From NCBI GenBank assembly GCA_003232175.1, contig QILX01000109.1, positions 1-5,838 of the forward strand: 5,838 nucleotides of DNA, given 5' to 3'. A program made the translations under genes and the position numbers. Source of the stretch: Hyphomicrobiales bacterium. Lineage in GTDB: Bacteria; Pseudomonadota; Alphaproteobacteria; Rhizobiales; SZUA-8. This document shows, piece by piece, positions 5,174 to 5,838 of the stretch. How positions within the stretch are numbered: the stretch's first letter is position 1; the number at the start of each line of letters is the position of its first letter. Below the pieces are notes generated by a model. That model was not told the origin of the DNA and did not search any database. It saw only the letters and a list, made by a program, of their open reading frames with translations.

Positions 5174-5838
5174 TTACGCGGCGCCGACTTTTTGATGCTG
5201 CTCGCCAAGACCGTCAATACCAAGGGCAATGCGGTCGCCGGGCGTAAGGTAGATCGGTTCCGGTTTCTGTCCCATGCCTACGCCTGGGGGCGTGCCGGTG
5301 GAGATGACATCGCCGGGCTGCAGGCTCATGAACTGCGACAGGTAGGCGACAATATGGGCCACGCCGAATACCATGGTCGCGGTGCTGCCTGACTGCATGC
5401 GTGTGCCGTTGATATCAAGCCACATGGCCAGATCTTGCGGGTCGGCCACCTCGTCCGCCGTCACCAGCCACGGGCCGATGGGACCGAAAGTGTCGGCGGA
5501 TTTGCCTTTGGTCCACTGGCCACCACGTTCGATCTGGAAGGCCCGTTCGGAGACATCATTAACAACGCAATACCCCGCGACATGGGTGAGCGCCTCGGCT
5601 TCACTGATATATCTTGCCGTTTTTCCAATCACCACACCGAGCTCAACCTCCCAATCGGTTTTTTCCGAGCCGCGCGGGATCAGCACATCATCGTTGGGAC
5701 CGACAATGGCGCTGGTGGCTTTCATGAACAATATTGGCTCTTTGGGTACATCCAGACCGGCTTCGGCGGCGTGGTCGGAATAGTTCAGACCGATGCACAT
5801 GAATTTACCCACCCCGGCGACACAAGGCCCAAGGCGCG
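5174..5838 (-). CDS. Fumarylacetoacetate hydrolase family enzyme, 5'-partial at the right edge
   Basis: Metal-dependent enzyme that cleaves or isomerises a 2,4-diketo or similar acid at the end of an aromatic or sugar-acid route. The frame is open to the window edge, giving 220 C-terminal residues; roughly 60-70 N-terminal residues of a usual 280 are outside. The internal GTG at 5812 is not a true start, because family-like sequence (RLGPCVAGVGKF) continues upstream of it. In the visible part, GLNYSDHAAEAG (16-27) holds the conserved histidine. The metal ligands are seen as E63 and E65 in DWEVELG and D94 in VVNDVSE. KGKSADTFGPIGPW (110-123) and STGTPPGVG (179-187) line the active site. The overall wording is closest, from memory, to 2,4-diketo-3-deoxy-L-fuconate or L-rhamnonate hydrolases and proteins annotated as ureidoglycolate lyase, but the substrate cannot be fixed. 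A sugar-acid role would suit a neighbourhood with a SorC regulator, though nothing shows co-regulation. Confidence 0.92.
   Translation of the reverse strand, partial: RLGPCVAGVGKFMCIGLNYSDHAAEAGLDVPKEPILFMKATSAIVGPNDDVLIPRGSEKTDWEVELGVVIGKTARYISEAEALTHVAGYCVVNDVSERAFQIERGGQWTKGKSADTFGPIGPWLVTADEVADPQDLAMWLDINGTRMQSGSTATMVFGVAHIVAYLSQFMSLQPGDVISTGTPPGVGMGQKPEPIYLTPGDRIALGIDGLGEQHQKVGAA

Noticed and set aside
5373..5783. Plus-strand 136-codon frame
   Set aside because: It is antisense to the strongly conserved hydrolase gene and has no features of its own.

Overview
The window looks like a piece of an alphaproteobacterial chromosome. GC is moderately high, most start codons have good Shine-Dalgarno sites, and one gene carries a helix-hairpin-helix module that I recognise from the C-terminal tail of alphaproteobacterial NuoE. 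A Rhodospirillales-like host is my best guess, from the style of the proteins only. There are no RNA genes, insertion sequences, CRISPR arrays or phage genes.

Left part (1-1944, minus strand): an ABC importer of the AfuA/FbpA (COG1840) plus FbpB (COG1178) kind. A complete periplasmic binding protein (952-1944) is followed, with an 8-nt overlap, by a permease that starts at GTG 959 and runs off the left edge. The permease is visible through its first six-helix half and the linker into the second half, so it is probably the fused double-permease type. An ATPase gene is expected beyond the left edge but is not visible. The junction holds two RNA hairpin candidates: a small one that covers the permease GTG, and a perfect 9-bp stem with a GGAA loop inside permease codons 15-22.

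Middle (1945-3385): a divergent control region of about 430 nt, then a SorC/DeoR-type sugar-phosphate-responsive regulator on the plus strand. Its best start is a TTG at 2378 behind a strong GGAGG. The control region holds a perfect 16-bp palindrome (2073-2088) with a further half-site 20 bp away, and a second palindrome at 2271-2285. The layout suggests that the regulator controls the importer. SorC effector domains bind phosphorylated sugars, and AfuA relatives are known to carry sugar phosphates, so uptake of a sugar phosphate or similar anion is a reasonable hypothesis. Ferric iron looks less likely because the paired iron-binding tyrosines of FbpA are not seen.

Right part (3398-5838, all minus strand): a partial fumarylacetoacetate-hydrolase-family enzyme at the right edge. 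Next come a 32-residue single-helix membrane protein and, 21 nt later, a membrane-anchored protein with a long Ala/Lys/Pro linker and the NuoE-tail-like helix-hairpin-helix domain. Last is an unrecognised 120-residue protein with a helix-turn-helix-like stretch and its own promoter candidate. The tiny membrane protein and the anchored helix-hairpin-helix protein form an apparent two-gene unit, and this is the least-described part of the window.
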